A stretch of 57,142 bases of DNA from assembly GCA_020630675.1 (NCBI GenBank), contig JAHDIR010000017.1, positions 1 through 57,142 of the forward strand, given 5' to 3'. The notes beneath the pieces were generated by a model. That model did not search any database. It was not told where the DNA came from and saw only the letters and a list, made by a program, of their open reading frames with translations. The stretch is from Bdellovibrionales bacterium. GTDB taxonomy: Bacteria; Bdellovibrionota; Bdellovibrionia; Bdellovibrionales; UBA1609. This document shows positions 55,813 through 57,142 of the stretch, one piece after another. The position numbers and the translations under genes were made by a program. The stretch's first letter is position 1; each line of letters opens with the position of its first letter.

Positions 55813-57142
55813 TTACTGAAAATTAATATCAATTTCATCAATTGAGCATTGGCTTGTACCGCTGGCATCAGACTTTAAGTAACCTATAACTTGCAGAGAG
55901 CCTGCACCGTATTGGCTTTCAAACTGTAAAATATTATTTGTAACTTCTGAGGCGGTATTTCTTTGAGTGTTGTCCGATACAGCAATCCACTCAGTGCCAT
56001 CGTGATAATACTGATTTGGACCTCTTGCTAACCTAAATCTTGCACATATGCTGGATTCAATTTTTGCATTATAAAGTTTCGTGAAATTTATCGGTAAGGC
56101 CGGCTTTACCTCGACATAATCACTTGCATACTTTACAGCACCACTTGGGTTAAGGCTGACATTACTAAGTTCTGGTAGGCAAGGCTCACCACCACAAGCT
56201 GTGTTTTCATCGGCTTCCATATACACCCTATACTGAGCGTATCGATTAGCCGAAGGCTTAACAAACTGTGTGTAATCAATATTTAAAAATTCAGGCCCAG
56301 TTGGTTTTGAACTTCCTGCTAATGTAATTTCATCAGGTACACAAATACCCACATGATCGTCAGTAGAATTGAGAGCACATTGAAAAGTCATATCAGTGCT
56401 CTGTCTGTTATAAAGCTCACTGTAATAAGTTGTCCCGTTTCCACCAGGGCCGATAAATTCAGCTTTATGAATGTCATTTATGTCTGCCGTATTTAAAATA
56501 GTATCCCCATCGCAGTCGGCCTCAGTACCGCCTACGCCATAACTTTTACAATTACATGAAGAGTCTACACAGCTCTTTACTTGGAGCTTTACGCGGTTAG
56601 CTCCCCGGCGGTAAAGCTGGGTAATTTCAACGCTTGTAAGCGCCCTATTCCAAATAGCTATTTCATCTAAATAACTTTCTAATGAAACTGACCAGCCAGT
56701 AAGCGACAAACTACTAACCTGTCCATTGCCACTGGTCACCGTAGTATTTATTGGAATATTTTTTGAGCCAGCAGAAATTCCATCTATATACAATGTATGA
56801 TTACTTCCATTTGAAACTACACCAACTAAGTGCCACTGACCATCGTTAACTGGTTTGTTACTTGTTAAACTAGCTCCATACACGTTTAGTGCAAGATGCC
56901 CACCAACTCCAGAACCTGAGCAACTCGTTCCTGATGAGGTGCATAGTCCAAGCTGATATACCTGATTCCATGTGGGGGATCCATACTCAATAATATTATG
57001 AACTTCAAAAGGTAAAACTGAACCTGTATTTGTATTTTGACTGGTCTTTATCCAAGCAAAAACAGATCTTGGAGTCGAGCCTAATGGTAAACCAAAATCA
57101 TCATTAAAATTAAGTTGAGAGTTAATCGTTCCATCAACTCTA
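55813..57142 (-). CDS. LamG-domain surface protein (N-terminus beyond window)
   Basis: The frame is open without a stop to the window edge, so the 5' end is missing; the first visible in-frame codon is at 57141. The visible part starts in a LamG/concanavalin-like jellyroll. Typical strands are RSVFAWIKTSQN, WHLVGVVSNGSNHTLYIDG, and SLESYLDEIAIWNRALTSVE followed by ITQLYRRGAN. A Cys/Asp-rich insert follows (SCNCKSYGVGGTEADCDGD), then a beta-rich domain ending in SQCSIDEIDINFQ. Probably a secreted surface-binding protein; the ligand is unknown. Confidence 0.85.
   Translation of the reverse strand, partial: RVDGTINSQLNFNDDFGLPLGSTPRSVFAWIKTSQNTNTGSVLPFEVHNIIEYGSPTWNQVYQLGLCTSSGTSCSGSGVGGHLALNVYGASLTSNKPVNDGQWHLVGVVSNGSNHTLYIDGISAGSKNIPINTTVTSGNGQVSSLSLTGWSVSLESYLDEIAIWNRALTSVEITQLYRRGANRVKLQVKSCVDSSCNCKSYGVGGTEADCDGDTILNTADINDIHKAEFIGPGGNGTTYYSELYNRQSTDMTFQCALNSTDDHVGICVPDEITLAGSSKPTGPEFLNIDYTQFVKPSANRYAQYRVYMEADENTACGGEPCLPELSNVSLNPSGAVKYASDYVEVKPALPINFTKLYNAKIESSICARFRLARGPNQYYHDGTEWIAVSDNTQRNTASEVTNNILQFESQYGAGSLQVIGYLKSDASGTSQCSIDEIDINFQ

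Overview
The window is an AT-rich chromosomal segment from a Gram-negative bacterium. It has signal-peptidase-II lipoproteins, a SecD/SecF/YajC translocase, a likely outer-membrane barrel, a CarD-type RNA polymerase factor, a SpoIID-domain protein in a non-sporulating context, an HD-GYP protein and a sigma-54 two-component system. Together these fit the Bdellovibrionota best (predatory or environmental delta-like lineages). That placement is inferred from gene content; no rRNA is present to fix it. Most genes lie on the minus strand.

Layout: 1-10 kb holds tRNA-Cys(GCA), comM, a Xer-type recombinase, three tandem lipoprotein genes, a small exported protein, a SpoIID-domain protein, a slipin/NfeD membrane-quality pair behind a possible HolD-like gene, and a small zinc-ribbon protein. 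10-26 kb is a co-directional housekeeping block: uvrB, SGNH esterase, YbbA/YbbP-like ABC transporter, ABC-F ATPase and uvrC, then recG, carD, gltX and cysS. 26-31 kb has an HD-GYP protein, lysS followed by a degenerate tandem rhodanese lipoprotein and a YceI-like protein, and an Nfu-type Fe-S carrier.

31-38 kb holds the most interesting module. A predicted outer-membrane protein, a FecR-domain lipoprotein and a membrane histidine kinase are translationally coupled. They converge on an NtrC-class sigma-54 regulator gene, which is divergent from a near-perfect -24/-12 promoter. That promoter drives two tiny exported peptides and a 332-aa secreted protein. The arrangement looks like a FecA/FecR surface-signalling relay whose output is a kinase and sigma-54 activator rather than an ECF sigma factor.

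38-42 kb carries lineage-specific secreted proteins (NG-repeat protein, Fn3-like protein) around a DUF366-like gene. 42-50.6 kb is a queuosine, export and repair block: queC overlapping recJ, then secF, secD, yajC, tgt and queA, with a newly read 59-aa membrane micro-ORF upstream of queA. Beyond tRNA-Leu(GAG) at 50.9 kb the character changes. There are more AT-rich orphan genes, broken reading frames, a truncated HAD gene, an M28-like peptidase with an altered active site and a LamG-domain protein that runs off the right edge. This looks like an accessory region next to a tRNA gene.
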